A stretch of DNA of 64,000 nt, taken from assembly GCA_014281115.1 (NCBI GenBank), contig JACONQ010000004.1, positions 3,038,001-3,102,000 of the forward strand. The letters run 5' to 3'. The stretch's first letter is position 1. Each line of letters opens with the position of its first letter. This document shows positions 26,485-39,147 of the stretch, piece by piece. Under the pieces are notes generated by a model. That model worked only from the letters and a program-made list of their open reading frames with translations. It was not told the origin of the DNA and ran no database searches. The translations under genes and the position numbers were made by a program. The stretch comes from Laburnicola sp. R22_1. Taxonomy: Eukaryota > Ascomycota > Dothideomycetes > Pleosporales > Didymosphaeriaceae.

Positions 26485-27618
26485 GCGACTAAGAGGTTTC
26501 TAATAAAAATATTATAATAATAGCAGTTATTCCTCCTACTATTATTAACATAGAAAAGAGATTTAAGGTAGTAATAATAATAAGGAGTTAGCGCGTTATA
26601 AGCGAGCTAATCGAGCTTAGTAGACTTAGCGCGCCCACTCTAACTAAAAAATATCTATATACAAAAATATGTGTAAGGCTATATTACTATACTATAGTTT
26701 AGAGTAGAGAAGGTATAAGATAGCGCTAGCGCCACAACTAGTATAACGCTGCAACTATCTCTCTCTACTATTATTTCTAAAGATTACTAGAAGTAATATC
26801 TATTATATTAGTAGGTTTGTGCTACTTATAAGCGATATATACTAGATAAAAGCTTACACACTATAAGTACACTAACACTCTATTTCTATATTAAAGTTAA
26901 TCTTAAGAAGACTTTTACTATCGCTCTATTTCCTACTATCTTTCTAAACCTTAATACTAATGCCGCTGCCAATGCTACTTAAAAGTACGCTTTCTGCCTA
27001 CTCGCTACTATTACTAGGGCTATACTAGAGTACTACTCTATCTACAAGATTATTAATAGGAAGTAGAAGACATACCTTACATTATATAAGACAGTTCTAG
27101 TATACTAATTAGGCTAGTAATAGATTAGTAACTAGAGGCGTAAGGAGCATATAGAGTTCCTACTATAATTTCTTATATTACTACTAGTTAGAAAGGCAGT
27201 AATAGAGGATAGGATTAAGAAGAAAAAAAAGAAGATATTTATTAATAAGTTACTAGGGGAGGAGAGCATTGCGTAGATATATTAGATCCTTATAGTTATA
27301 ATATTAGGTAAGCGTATTGCATAAGTGTGTTACGTAAGCAGCGTGCAAATATAGCGCAATTACTAATAATAGCAATAATAAAGTAAGAGTTAGTTTTTTA
27401 TACGCGCTTAAAGTAAATTAGACTTAGAGTGCTTATTAATATTAGGCAAGTGCGTAGTTTACAAACTATCCTTATAAACTATTATTATATTAGTGGAGAC
27501 TTAGTAGACTATATCTTTAGGCGCTAGACTAGAGCGGCCTTTCTATCCTAACCTACGCAGGCTTAAATTAAAAAAAGGGAGTTAAAAAGGGTAATTAACA
27601 CTAAATAAACAATGCGAC
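26485..27618 (+). repeat. R1 repeat, full-length copy a
   Basis: About 1134 bp, from a T-run followed by GCGACTAAG to AATGCGAC. It matches 45423-46565 in the same orientation and 29096-30257 in inverse orientation along its whole length. Internal reading frames are broken and not assignable; a Lys-rich segment followed by FINKLLGEES recurs in copies a and c. It may be a DNA transposon relic or a non-autonomous element. The ends may include a short TATAGT inverted repeat (ACTATA follows the 3' end). Confidence 0.8.
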
Positions 27619-29095
27619 TATAAGCTATTATAAATTTAAAATTAAGGTATTTTATATATAATATACATTCTATATAGAAGATAAAAGACTTACTAAGAAT
27701 AAATAATATATTAGTGGCTTACACAACGTAAGCGTATATAAGGTAGTAGAAATAGTTTATTAGCAAATAGTTAGGCATACTAAAATAGTTAATAATAGCT
27801 ATAAATTGCGCGTACTATTCTATAAGAGTCTTCCTAGGGTCTTAGGCTACGGTATTACCTATAATCTTTTTTTAGACGTCTAATAGTTTATGTTCTAATA
27901 AATAGATCTTATTAAGATAATTAAGCATATTAGCTATAGTTATAGTAGTCTTAAAATATAGGTATATAAGAGACTAAGCCCTTTTCTTAAGTTCGCTTTG
28001 TAAATATATAATATATATCTGCTTTATAGATAAAGTTTATAGTTTATTTATTAATGCAATGCGCTAGTATTTATAGTTATACTTGTTTTTATCTTTATTA
28101 GAAAAGGGATCTACCTTAGGCATTTAGATGCGTAAGTATTAGGGATATACTATAAGTCTAGATAATAGAATTACTTTATAAGAAGATAGTAGACAAGTTT
28201 ACTATTATTATGTATAGGTTATATAGCTAATAGCACGCCTATTATAATATAATTTTAGAATAAGAGAAAAATATATATATTTAAGTGATAGATTATTAGT
28301 AGGTGTATAGCGAACTTTAATATTTAGTAGTTGCTTAACAGATAGAATAGGCTAATTTGCGAACTATTAGATATTATAAGGATAACTATATAGTATAACG
28401 CATACTAGTAGCTAGCCTCTAAGCTTAGTAATATAGGTATAAGCTATATTTAATTCCTACTAAAGTGTATTCTCTATCTCTATAAGTTACGTAAAATAGT
28501 TCGTTAAGTCCTAATAATTAATACGTGGAACGTAGTTATTAAGTAGGCAACCTTAGAGCTCCCTAAGTTATTATTATAAGGCTATATAATAATTAGCGGG
28601 AATCTTAGACTTTCTAAGGGCAATAAAATCCTTCTTTAATAAATTATAATAGGCCTGCAATTAAACATTATTCTATTCTATAATCTAGAGAGAGTTTTTA
28701 TATAATAATATACAACCTTTTAATATCTTAACTTATTTTAACTTTGTTATAAACTATTGCTCTAACACTTTATAACTAGCCTTAGGTTATTTAAACTCTT
28801 AAAGCTTAGTTTAATTATCTTCTAATTTATTAGTAATTTATTATATAGTTGTTAATAGTAATATAATATTATTCTACTAGAACTTAGATTTCTAATTAAT
28901 AGTGCTAATAAATTATATATATTCTTAAACCTTAACTTTGTCTATCTTTAAACTATCCTCTATACTAGTAATGCTAACGCGAAGTTTATAATTTAGCACA
29001 TTGCTATTATTATTAGTAATATTAGTAAAGTATATATACTTAGAGAGATTAATAAGTAATAAGCTATTATAATCTTATTAGTTATATATTATAAT
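27619..29095. other. Spacer between inverted R1 copies
   Basis: 1.48 kb of AT-rich mutated DNA flanked by R1a and R1b in inverted orientation. No domain recognised. The R1 pair plus spacer could be a composite or foldback structure. Confidence 0.5.
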
Positions 29096-30257
29096 GTCGT
29101 ATTGTTTATTTAGTATTAATTACTCTTTTTAAACCCCCTTTTTTTAATTTAAGCGTGCGTAGGTTCGGATAGAAAGGCCGGTCTAGTCTAGCGCCTAAAA
29201 ATATAGTCTACTAAGTCTCCGCTAACGCAATAGTAGTTACTACGCACTTGCCCCCTAATTGTTTATAAGCACTCTAACACCTATTAAATTTACTTAAAGT
29301 GTATATAGAAAACTAACTTCTTACTCTATTATTACTATTATTAGTAATTGCGCTATAAGTGCGCTACTGCCCTAGCGTACTTACGTATTGCGCTTACTAC
29401 CTAACACTATAACTATAAGGATCTAACGCATTTACGCAACGCTTTCCTCTCCTAGTAACTTCTTAATAAATATCTTCTTCTCTTTCTCTTTAATTTTACT
29501 TTTTATTACTATCTTTCTAACTAGTAGTAATATAAAAACTATAGTAGAAACTCTATATATCTATTATTACTACTTCTATAGTTACTAATCTATTGCTACC
29601 CTAACTAGTATACTAGGACTATCTTAAATAGGGTAAGGTATACCTTTTACTTTCTATTAATAATACCTTAGATAGACCAGTATTCTAGTGTAGACCTAGC
29701 GATATTAGCAAGTAAATAGATCTTTAGAGGATACTTTTAGGCAGCGTTAATAGTGGTATTAGTATTAGCACTAGGGTCTAGAAAGATAGTAGGAAATAGA
29801 GCAACAATAGAAGTCTCCTTAAGATTAACTTTAATATAAAGATAGAGTGTTAGTGTACCTATAGTGTGTGTAAGCTCCCTACCTAGTATATATTTCATAT
29901 ATAGCATATAAACCTACTATTATAATAGCTATTACTAGTAATCTTTAAGAATAATAGTAGAGAAAATAATAGTTATAGTGTTGTACTAGTTACAGTACCA
30001 GCACTATTATTTTATCTCTCTTCTCCCTAACTCTAAACTATTATAGTAATATAGCCTTACGTATAGTTTTGCATATAGATTTTTTTTAGTTAGAGTAGAT
30101 ACGCTAAGCCCACTAAGCTTACTTAGCTTACTTAGCTCGCTTATAACGTGCTAACCTCTTTTTATTAATACTACTTTAAAATGCTTTTCTGTGTTAATAA
30201 TAGCAGGAGGAATAACTACTATTATTATAATAATTTTATTAGAAACCCCTTAGTCGC
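29096..30257 (-). repeat. R1 repeat, full-length copy b (inverted)
   Basis: Reverse-complement copy of R1 (about 1162 bp). GTCGC at 30253-30257 is the 5' end and GTCGT at 29096-29100 the 3' end. It differs from copies a and c mainly by transitions. Confidence 0.8.
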
Positions 30258-30296
30258 AAAAAAAAACTATATACTATAATTAAATAATTAGGTATA

Positions 30297-32160
30297 ATGT
30301 ATTAGACCACTAAGCTAGTTAGACCACTAAGCTAGTTAGATCACTAAGCTAGTTAGTTTTTCTTAGCAATAATAACTTAAGATTCCCTATTAGTATTATT
30401 ACTACTAACACTATCTAAAAATATCTCTATAAGTGTAATATCTAATTTAGAAGATAACTCTTTAGCTTTTTAATAGGTCCTTATATTGTGTCTAGTTCCT
30501 TTACACTTACTATATTAGTGTTATATTAAAGGTGTCTCTTTAGAGGCACTACTACTACGCGCCTTTTTAGATAAATTTGCCCTTATAAATAGACTTGCAG
30601 CTATCTAATCTACTATCTATCTAAAGTTTAAAGTGTCTTCTTACTAAATCTGCTTCCTTTTGCGCAATTCTTACTTGGTTAATACCTCTATTTACTTATA
30701 TAGGTCTATTATCTAGCATATTATTAATATATTTTAGTGTTTAAAAGTCTTAGCACTCTTTATAAGCTGCGCAAGCTTATTAGAAATAGTAGTAGGTAAT
30801 TTTCTAATAGATTCTATTACGAATTTTATCTAGAACCTAAGTTTGGCTGCGTTACTTAGGGTTTTAGACTGCTAGAGTGCCTTAAGAAGGGGTAATTCTA
30901 GTAGAGTGCGTAATTGTATATCTAGGAAATCTAGCACTATACTTAGGCTTAATAGAATAAGGCTAGATGCTTTAAAAGCCTTTTTATAGTTTTCTAATAT
31001 AAATATATTAAAAAACGCGTTGTAAAAGGCTAGAAGAAAGCTCTCTTTGTTAATATAGTAGACGTGTTTCCTTACTAAGTCTTAAATGCATTAGGAGTAC
31101 TTTAGCTTTAGTAGTGTAAAATAAACTATATTAAGTAGCTAGAGGATATGTGATGAATGCGCTAGTATATAGAGTATTAGGATCTTTTATTCTAGATAGT
31201 AGTTCTTAAAATTCTAGGATTAGTAGCTCTTATAGCTATTTAGAATTAGTAGCCTTTATAACCCTATTTAGCGCGCCTTTATATACATATTAAAGTACTT
31301 TAACTACGTAACTCTAAGTTCGTTATTTATCTAGCTATTATTAGAGATAGATAGCTTCTAATTATAGGAAATATTAGCCTCCTTATACTATACTAAGATA
31401 TAGACTTGCCCTTTATAGATAATAAATAGTAGAGTAGCATATCTAGCAGCGTAGATGCTTTAGATAGCTGTTATCTACTTCTAATTGCCTAGTTAAACTA
31501 TTGTTAGTTAAGTATATCTTTTAAACCTATTATAACTTTTATTAGGTAATAACTCTTATCTAGAAGCCTATCTTATTAAAGTTATAAATATCCTTATCTA
31601 GTATACTATAGTTAGCTTTTATATTCTCTATAAGCTAAAACTACGCATTTATTACCTCTACATTCTTTTATTGTATCCTCTATTAATCTTTTACTTAATT
31701 CTAGGCTATTTTAAGCTTAGGCGTATATAATATAAAGTGTTTACCCTAATTTATACCTATAGGGCCTCTATGCCAAATAGGTAGTAGTTTATTAGCTATA
31801 TCTTCTACCTTATAATACTAGGGCGCAGCTTCTTGCGAATTAAGGTTAAGAATATATTAGATAAGCGTCTGCTCTTTAGTTATAGTAAGAAGGCCTATAT
31901 TAGGATGGGTATTTACTCTAGGTTAAATTCTATTACATTAATTAGTAAGGGTAGATCTTAAGATATTATACGCGTTAGCGGTGCGTTATAGGCTTAGAAA
32001 TTGCTTTTCTTAATAGACTTAAAGGGCAAGATTAACTTTGCCTTCTTTATTAGATAATAACGTATTGTGTTATTAAGACATTGTTAGAAAAGTGTGGTGG
32101 TGATAATCTTAGCAAAACTAACCAGCTTAGTGGTCAGACTAGCTTAGTGGTCTAATACGT
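30297..32160 (-). mobile_element. Pogo-2: Fot1/pogo transposon, RIP-mutated
   Basis: A 1864-bp element flanked by TA (30295-30296 and 32161-32162). Terminal inverted repeats are at 30297-30365 and 32108-32160. The right end reads ACGTATTAGACC inward and the left ATGTATTAGACC, one transition apart. The repeats contain a tandem ACCACTAAGCTAGT-type motif, three copies at the left and two at the right. Size, TA target and transposase family agree with the Fot1 group of Tc1/mariner. Confidence 0.9.
30380..32081 (-). pseudogene. Pogo-2 transposase relic (DDE superfamily)
   Basis: A minus-strand frame from an ATG at 32079-32081, with many TAG/TAA codons. It reads, in order, an N-terminal helix-turn-helix region (ANAYNILRSTLTN), a CENP-B-type segment (TITKEQTLIQYILNLNSQE, then YKVEDIANKLLP), the second catalytic region as LNSYKSY (normally LDxHxSH), HSSHILQLLNIVYF (normally LQPLDxxxFxPLK) and a C-terminal CSKCKGTRHNIRTY in place of a CCHC knuckle. 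Catalytic Asp codons read as Asn, consistent with G-to-A mutation. It would have cut and pasted the element at TA sites and is inactive. The 3' limit is approximate. Confidence 0.78.
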
Positions 32161-32340
32161 TATTAATAAAAGAGTTGCCTCTATTACAAGGTCTACTTTA
32201 ATTATTATTTTTATTATTATTTGCAAAAGCCTTATTATTATCTTTAAGTTAAAGAAGTCCCTTTATAAAGGTAACTTTGTACTTATTGCATTATTACTCT
32301 ATCTCTAGTAAGTTATTATCTAACTTATTCTAGTCTATAG

Positions 32341-32535
32341 TATTAGGGAGCTCAGGTGACTGATAATCGAAAAAGTTGATATTGACAGAATCTACGTATG
32401 GGTGCCAGCCAAAGGTGCTGGCTAAGCTCATAAGGCGCGCGAGGCGCGCTAAGAACGCGCTAGTACCTAATTGGGACTAGCGCCGGGGAAACCTCGGTAG
32501 TCGGCGTAAGGTAACTCCAACCTGGTTCCATAACA
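32341..32535 (-). repeat. Gypsy-1 3' LTR (195 bp)
   Basis: Matches 39269-39463 except for three transitions. One is in the terminal dinucleotide: this copy starts TATTAGGG on the plus strand where the other has TGTTAGGG. The other two are AATTGGG for AATCGGG and TCCAACC for TCCGACC. Confidence 0.95.
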
Positions 32536-32549
32536 CTATCCTCCCCTCC
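32536..32549 (-). promoter_or_regulatory. Gypsy-1 polypurine tract
   Basis: Minus strand GGAGGGGAGGATAG lies directly against the 3' LTR, the expected position for the plus-strand primer. Confidence 0.8.
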
Positions 32550-32884
32550 GACAAGCTTCGTCCTCGAAGCTCCATTTCAAATTCAACCCGCTAGTCCTAA
32601 ATAGGCAACTAACGTACAATCCTCCAGTCACGATTATCTGTGCTACGTCCTCCTGAGGGATAGGTCGTTCCCAAGCGTGTTGCGCACGCGACAAGTAGTT
32701 AGCGGCTAGCTGCAGAGCAAGTTTGCTGCAATTGACCATTGAGAGCAGCTTACTTGGTGAGCTGGGCGCCTTTCCTATGCCGGCAACAACAACGACGGAG
32801 ACCTTCGTACTGAGTGACGATCGCGGCGGTAAACGCGACTCTTACTGCCATTCACTGTGAATTACCGTAAGTCCAATCCATCTC

Positions 32885-35800
32885 TCATCTAATCCACCAA
32901 ACTGCCATTTGCTCCTCCGCTCTCTCTAGGAACACTATTGTAGGTGGTTGTGGGGCGTCAGGACGATAGCGATGGAAGTCCGTCAGTAACTCTTGACAAC
33001 CGGTGACGTTGTAATAAGGTGCCCAATCTGGCTTGTTGTAGCTCTCCTATTTGACTAGGTAGTGCAAAAGGCCTTTGCGGCTGTTGGCGGGGTCCTTGCA
33101 CCGCCGGTCCACCTTGTAGTCTAATATGTCCTCCACGTCATAGATGGGGAGACCCTCCTCTATGGCCACCGGCCCTTGTGGATCCTGGCGTTGACCTGGC
33201 AGGGGATCCATCGCTTGGGGGTGTAGCAACTAGGGATGGAACCAAGGATAGATGTCCTTCAAATCATCGTGGGCGGTAAGGTCCAACTTGAACACTTTAC
33301 CGTCAAAGTCCTTAACAATCTTAAAAGGCCCTAGATTCTTGTGGGACAGTCCACGACTATCCTTGCGCGTACGGATATTGCGCGCGTCCAGCATGACCCA
33401 GTTATCTACTTTGAACTCTGGCGCGGGTATCCTCTTGTTATTGGCGTACTCCTCTATCTTGGCTTGCGCCCACACTAAGCTGTGCCGTAAGTGAACCTTT
33501 AAGTCCTCGATCCTTGCTAGCAAGTGATCAGCGGCCCGGGCGTCATGGGCAGCTTTCTATCCGGGCGGTAGTCGACTGGCGGGCTCCAACCCAGACTGGG
33601 GTAGGTAGCCCTTTGTGGCCTTGAACGGCGTTGTGCCTGTAGTGGTGCTCCTACTGCTGTTTGCTTTAAACTCCGCTATTGGCAGCATCTCTGCCTAGTT
33701 ATGTTGGTCGTAATGAACGAACGACTGTAAATATTGCTTTAATGCCTGATTCGCTATTTCTGTCTGACTGTCTGTTTCAGGATGGGCGGTGGTGGACAGC
33801 AAGGGCTTCGTCCCTATGCGGTCGCAAAGACGGCGCCAGAAATGTGACGTGAATTGCGATCCGCGGTCCGACACTATCTTGGCTGGGTAACCTTCCTTAC
33901 GCCATACGTACTCGATGAAAGCCTGTACGCAGGTGTCCACGTCTAAGGACGTGAGCGGCACGAATTTTTTCTTCTTGGACAATTGGTTCACTACGACCAT
34001 GATGTGACGATAGTTGCGACTGTAACAGTGTGACTTTGGCAGGGGCGAGATGAAGTCGACTGACACGCTGGTCTAGTAGGAGTCCGGGATAGGCAGCGGG
34101 TGAAGCAGCCCGTGCTTGCCTTCCCGCTTTGACTTCGACCTGGAGCAGGTTAAGCAGTTCTTTACATATCTGGCAACGGTGTCCGTACTGTTGGGCCAGT
34201 AGTAATGGTGTGATAGCTTGTGAAATGTCTCGTGCTTGCCGCTGTGTCCTCCAGGCATAGTGTCATGATGAAGCTTGACAATAGACGTACGAAGTTCGTC
34301 ATTGAAAGGGACGAACAATTTGTCGCGTACGTACACAAAGCCGTCATCAATTTTGACGTCTTGGAGTTCCAGGCGGATACCTTTCTCGTGGTACATGTCG
34401 TATGGCAACCAACGAGCACCATCTACCTTGGCTTTAACTATCCTCTGTATGACTTTATCTGTTGCGGTGGCGTCGCGTACTTGCTGTATAACGTCCACGC
34501 CAGCGTTAAGACTATCTTGAGCGGAGGCTTCGTCCTGACCATTAGACGCGAAGACCTCCTTGCTGAGCGCATACATTATGTGAGCGAGGTCCGCGACCTC
34601 CATTACTAGGGATTCTGTGAGGATCTGGGCCAGGTATATGGCGTGCTGCGATCCGCCGTCATGACCCGGATGGGCCTCGACGACTTCCTCTGACAAGATG
34701 GTTTGTTGTTGGTGCTGAATGCGATCATCGTCCACACCCTCTGGTACGTCACCTGGTCGTTGGGTGATGGCGTCGGGCTTGGTCCCTTGTCTGCCAGGCC
34801 GGTACTTGATAACGAAGTTGAATTCTGCTAAGAACTTAGCCCAACGAGCTTGTCTGCGGTTGAGTTGCTTTGTTGTTATAAAGTACTCTAAGGCTTTGTG
34901 ATCGGAAAAGATCTCTATGGGGTCTGCGGTACCAGCCAATTCAGGTCTCTATTCTTTAAAGGCGCGAATGATCGCCATTAACTCCTTGTTGTAGATGGGA
35001 TAGTTGATCTCTGCGGGCTTTATCTTCATTAAGAAGAAGGCGACGGGCCGCAACATACTGTTGGGTTGATACTGCGACAGTATGCTGGCGACAACCTAGT
35101 CGGACGCGTCCGTCTCGATGATTGAGCGTAACTCCGGGTCGAAATGCGTAAGTATTGGCGCGTTGACAAAGGCTCTCTTGAGGGCTTTAAAAGCTGTTTT
35201 GGCGGTTTCAGTGAGGTCGATTTTGCCTACCGCCCCCTTTGTCAGCTTAATTAACGGGCGGGCCAGCATTGAGAAACGGTGTATGAATCGCTGATAGAAG
35301 TTGGCGAATCCGATAAAGGCTTGTATGTCCTTCACAGTCCGGGGATCGATCCACTCCAATATGGTGTCGATTTTTTCCGGATCTATTGCTAGTCCTTCCG
35401 TCGATAGGATCATTCCTAGGTACTTGACCTTCTTGACTGAGAACTCGCACTTATGAACGTCTAAGAATAGACCAGCATCTTTGAGTGCGTTGAGGACTGT
35501 GAAGCAATGCCTCTTATGGTCCTCTTTATTTTCGCTATACACGAGGACGTCGTCCAAGTAAGCTGAGCAATAGTCGTCCAAATATTCTCTGAGGACGTGA
35601 TTGATGTACCGTTGAAAGGTACCCGGTGCATTACATAACCCGAAGGGCATGACAACGTATTCGAACAATCCAAAGCGTGTCAGGAACGCCGTTTTGTGTC
35701 GATCGCCCTCCTTAACGAGGATCTTGTTGAACGCAGCGATGACGTCAAATTTTGAGAAGATCCTCACCTTGTTGAGTCGTGCCAAAGTCTCTTTGATTTT

Positions 35801-37107
35801 GGGCGGCGCATTGCGATTCTTGATCGTGATCTTATTAAGTTTGCGGTAATCGATGCAGATCCGCAAACCTCCTCCAGGCTTCCTTACCACTAGCAGCGGA
35901 GCAGCGTAGGGTGAATTGCTTTCTTGAATGTAACCCTTGCGAAGCTCCTCTTGTATGTAAGCTTTGACAGCTTCCATTTCCTCTCGAGATAACCTAAAAG
36001 CGCGCTGGAACGTCGGCTCTGCGCCTTCTTTGAGCGGTATCTCGTGATCCAAGCCCCTATGGGGCGGAGGCATGTCCTTAGCTGACTTGGGATCCTATAG
36101 GTCAATGATCGAGTGGTAGGCCTTCGGGATCAATTTCTTCAACTCCTCCACTGAGGGCGGTGCCTTGCCTAGTTTGTCGTGAAACTTCTTGAAGTCCTTA
36201 TGCGAGGCGGCAGCGACGTCTGCAAAGAAGGCCATCGCCGCTAGGTGTTCGTCTGACTCCTCAGAGTGCTCTTCGTATTTGTCCCAATCCTTGGGACGGA
36301 TCCAGGCGATGGAGTCGGGGTCACGTCGCGCGAACGCCATTGCCGCTTTGGCGGAGATTAGCGCGATCTCTACGTCGTTCTTTATCTTTACTGTAGGTCG
36401 GGTTGTCTTGGCGTGACTCTTGCTGTAACGATTGCAAGTGACCTTAACTAATAGGTTACTGTGCAAATAGTTGTGGTGGCAGTGATTGGACTTAAACGTC
36501 ATGGATTGTTCTGACCACTTCATGGTGGGGTCGTGGGTCTCGAGCCACGGTTGACCGACGATGAGATTGAAACTGATGATGTCTGTGACCCAGAACCAGT
36601 CCTCGCTGCTGTGGCCTCTGATGTTGATCCTTACCTTGGCTATGTCGCTTATGGAGCCGACGATCTTTCCATCCGCTAACTTGAGCAATACAGGGCTCTT
36701 AGCGGGGACTGTTATTAGTTTGTGCTGTCGCGCAAAGGCTGCGCTTACTACTTGCCTGGTACATCTGCTGTTGGGGAGTAGCGTGGCTTTGATGGGAGCC
36801 TTCCAGGGCAGGATGACGTCACATCTCACCTTCATTTGTGAGCTATGTGGCGGTTGATCTGGAGGCTCGGGTTCCGGTGGACGGTCCGTCGCGTCGACCG
36901 CGGCGGACGCGACCATCTCTTCTAGTCCGTGAGTGTTCTTGTATGACTCACTTAATGACGCGAGTGACAACTGTACGCTCGGTCGACTCACCGGCGCGTT
37001 GGAGCGGCACCTCTTGAGGGTGGTGGCAACCTCCTTATGCGCTGGTAAGGGTTCCTGAAGGCGACTGTCCGCAGGAACTACTCTTTTCCTGAGCCCGCGT
37101 TAGTTAG
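32885..37107 (-). pseudogene. Gypsy-1 pol (protease, RT, RNase H, integrase, chromodomain)
   Basis: One frame runs from a stop near 37108 to TGA at 32885-32887. It is interrupted by eight TAG codons (36095, 35096, 34949, 34073, 33695, 33557, 33230, 33047) and has no indel. The protease region has NSR at 36764-36772 where DSG is expected, so it is probably inactive. The RT keeps YLDD (35549-35560) and FDVIAAF. RNase H starts ETDASD and ends SDHKALEYF. Integrase has an HHCC region (about 34110-34270) and a DD35E set (D at 34057, D at 33868, E at 33760, first bases). A chromodomain spans about 33145-32960 (YDVEDILDYK, then HYLVK-stop-ESYNKPDW). Several stops fall where the family has Trp. Pol overlaps the gag end in the -1 frame. 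Confidence 0.93.
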
Positions 37108-39147
37108 GTTCGCGAGTTTAAGATCGATAAGGTCCGCGGCATTGAGGAGCTCGCGGCGGAAAGGTGACTTTGTCTGACCCTTGCAAGGAGCATTCGCGTC
37201 CTTGGGGTTGTGTCCTGGCTTCAGACAGCGGGCGCACCATCCCTTCTTGACGATGAAACGGAATTCGTTGGCGGCTCGCCAGTACTCGTCTTTGCCATGT
37301 TTCTTGTCGACGTTGGCTCCTCCGCCACCGCTGTTGCTATGAGAGCGGTTGTTGGAGTTCTTCTGGCTGTCCTTGTCTTTGTCTTTGCTAGTGGCCTTAT
37401 TGTCTCCACCTCCACTACTGAAGGCGGCGGCTATGCTTGTCTCAACCACTCGAAGACGATTTATAAAGTTAGCCTAATTCTCATTGCCTTGGGCGCCGCG
37501 GGAAGCGGGGCCTCGGAACTGCGAATTGAGGTTCATCAGAGCTTGGAACTTCTTGGACGTCGGATCCAGTTTGGCGCGGAACGCGACGTTATTGAATCGG
37601 CTCAACCACTGACCTAAAGTCTCCTTATCACCTTGTTTGACCGTGCCGTTCGCTAGCTCGGACATGGCGTTGCCTTGTTTGTCAATGATACCGAACGACT
37701 CCTCCAAGTCGTCGTACAACTGCTGGCACGTCTCGTACTTGTTGTCCGAGTTCGGCAGCGACCGATTCTTGATAGCTTGATAAGCCGTCTTGTCCGTGTG
37801 CTCGCGGAGATATTCGATCTTCGTCTATTCGTTGGTGAACTGGTCGAAGGAGCGATTGAACTTGGTTTCCGCTGACGCGATCTATTTCTCCAGATCCTCT
37901 GTGTCTTCACCGCTGAACGTCTTGATGTTGGGGTATCGAGGGTCGGAGCGACGCGTCGTAGTACTAGCCTTGCTGACCGCGGAGGCGGGAGTGCCCCGGC
38001 GGGCGCGTCGAGGGTTGCGTTCACCTTCACCGTCAGAACTGCTGCTGTCGCTGCTATCATTACCTCCGTCGTCGGAGGTGTTAAGGTCGGTGGCCCGCTG
38101 CTTGCGGGGCTTTGTCTTCTTCTTGCGCCGGTCCTTTTGACCTACTTGCGCAAGGAGCTCCCAGTTGAGGGCTTCAGCGGTGTCGGCGCGCTGGGTGGCC
38201 TCATCGCGTTGTTGGCGCGCGGTGTCACGGTCCTTACGGAGGCGCGCGACTGTAGCTCCAGCCTTGTCTAACTGGGCATCCTTGTCTTGTAACTTGTGGC
38301 TGAGTTTGCGGACAGCCTGGCTTTCTGTCTTGAGCGATTGTTGTGACTCCTTGAGCGCAGCTTTGGACAGACTTAATTGTTCCGCCGCTGTCGCTAGGTC
38401 CGATTGTGATGACAGGTCTCGCTGTAGGTACTTGACGATGGCGTTGAACTATTCCTGTGAATGAAGTGGGACCTCGGTGGCGAGGTCCTCGATTGTAGCG
38501 ACCTTGCAAATGAGGGTGTCCTTGCGAGGTACCCCGTCGCCGTGGGTGTCGTGGAACAGGACAAGTACCTCTTCAATGGTGTCCTCACCTTCCTCGTCCA
38601 TGACCACCCACATGACGTCATCCATGACCTTCTCGTAGTGCGCCTGTGAGATGCGGCGGGCAGTGGCGAAGTTGTACTTGTCGCCTGCCATGGTCCATTC
38701 CTGCGACTCCCGCACGCGAGGGCGGGGTTGCTGGTCATCTTGTTCCTCCGCTTCTTCTGACTCATGACCTTCCTCTACAGAGGCCAGCTTCGACTTGTCG
38801 CTGCTGCGAGGCAGGCCGCCCGAAGCGAAGGATACCTTTGTTGGGTTCAGTAGTGAGCTCATCGGCGTGCGCGAGGTGTAGCGGCCACCGAGAGATCCAC
38901 TGCTGAGGGATCTAAAAGGTCCGCGCACAGACTTCGCTGGTGCTGTGCGGGGAGCGTTGTTGAGGTCGCCATCGTCCTCCTTATTATCACTATCAAACAA
39001 GTGATCGCGCGTGGGTCGAGTGCCGTCATTCGCGACGGTCGATATGGACGCTTGCTGCTGACTAGGGTCCTGAGTCGCGGAGGCTCCCGCGGCCTTAGGC
39101 TTGCTGGCATCCTTGCGGCTAGAATCTTCCCCGCTAAGCTGTGCTAT
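37078..39147 (-). pseudogene. Gypsy-1 gag
   Basis: A 690-codon frame ending in TAG at 37078-37080. The likely start is 39145-39147, which now reads ATA in an ACAATAGC context, with an in-frame TGA upstream and no other ATG before the conserved part. This suggests the start ATG was lost by a G-to-A change. Internal TAGs are at 38449, 37882, 37825 and 37474. In order: an acidic/Ser-rich N-terminus; a long coiled-coil-like helix (about residues 234-340, rich in Leu, Lys, Gln); a basic then Ser/Asp-rich linker; a capsid-like domain (FSGEDTEDLEK, then LGQWLSRFNNVAFRAKL near 37620-37560); and a Ser/Gly-rich linker. A zinc knuckle at 37183-37236 has C-x2-C-x4-H-x8-C, longer than the usual x4. It would form the virus-like particle. 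Confidence 0.85.

Noticed and set aside
26485..27618. R1 as a Crypton because it begins and ends with GCGAC
   Set aside because: No tyrosine-recombinase motifs could be read, and the shared GCGAC may be chance; identity left open.
34220..34609. 129-codon plus-strand frame and other plus-strand frames within 33-39 kb
   Set aside because: They are antisense shadows of the Gypsy-1 gag and pol frames, which carry the real domain motifs.
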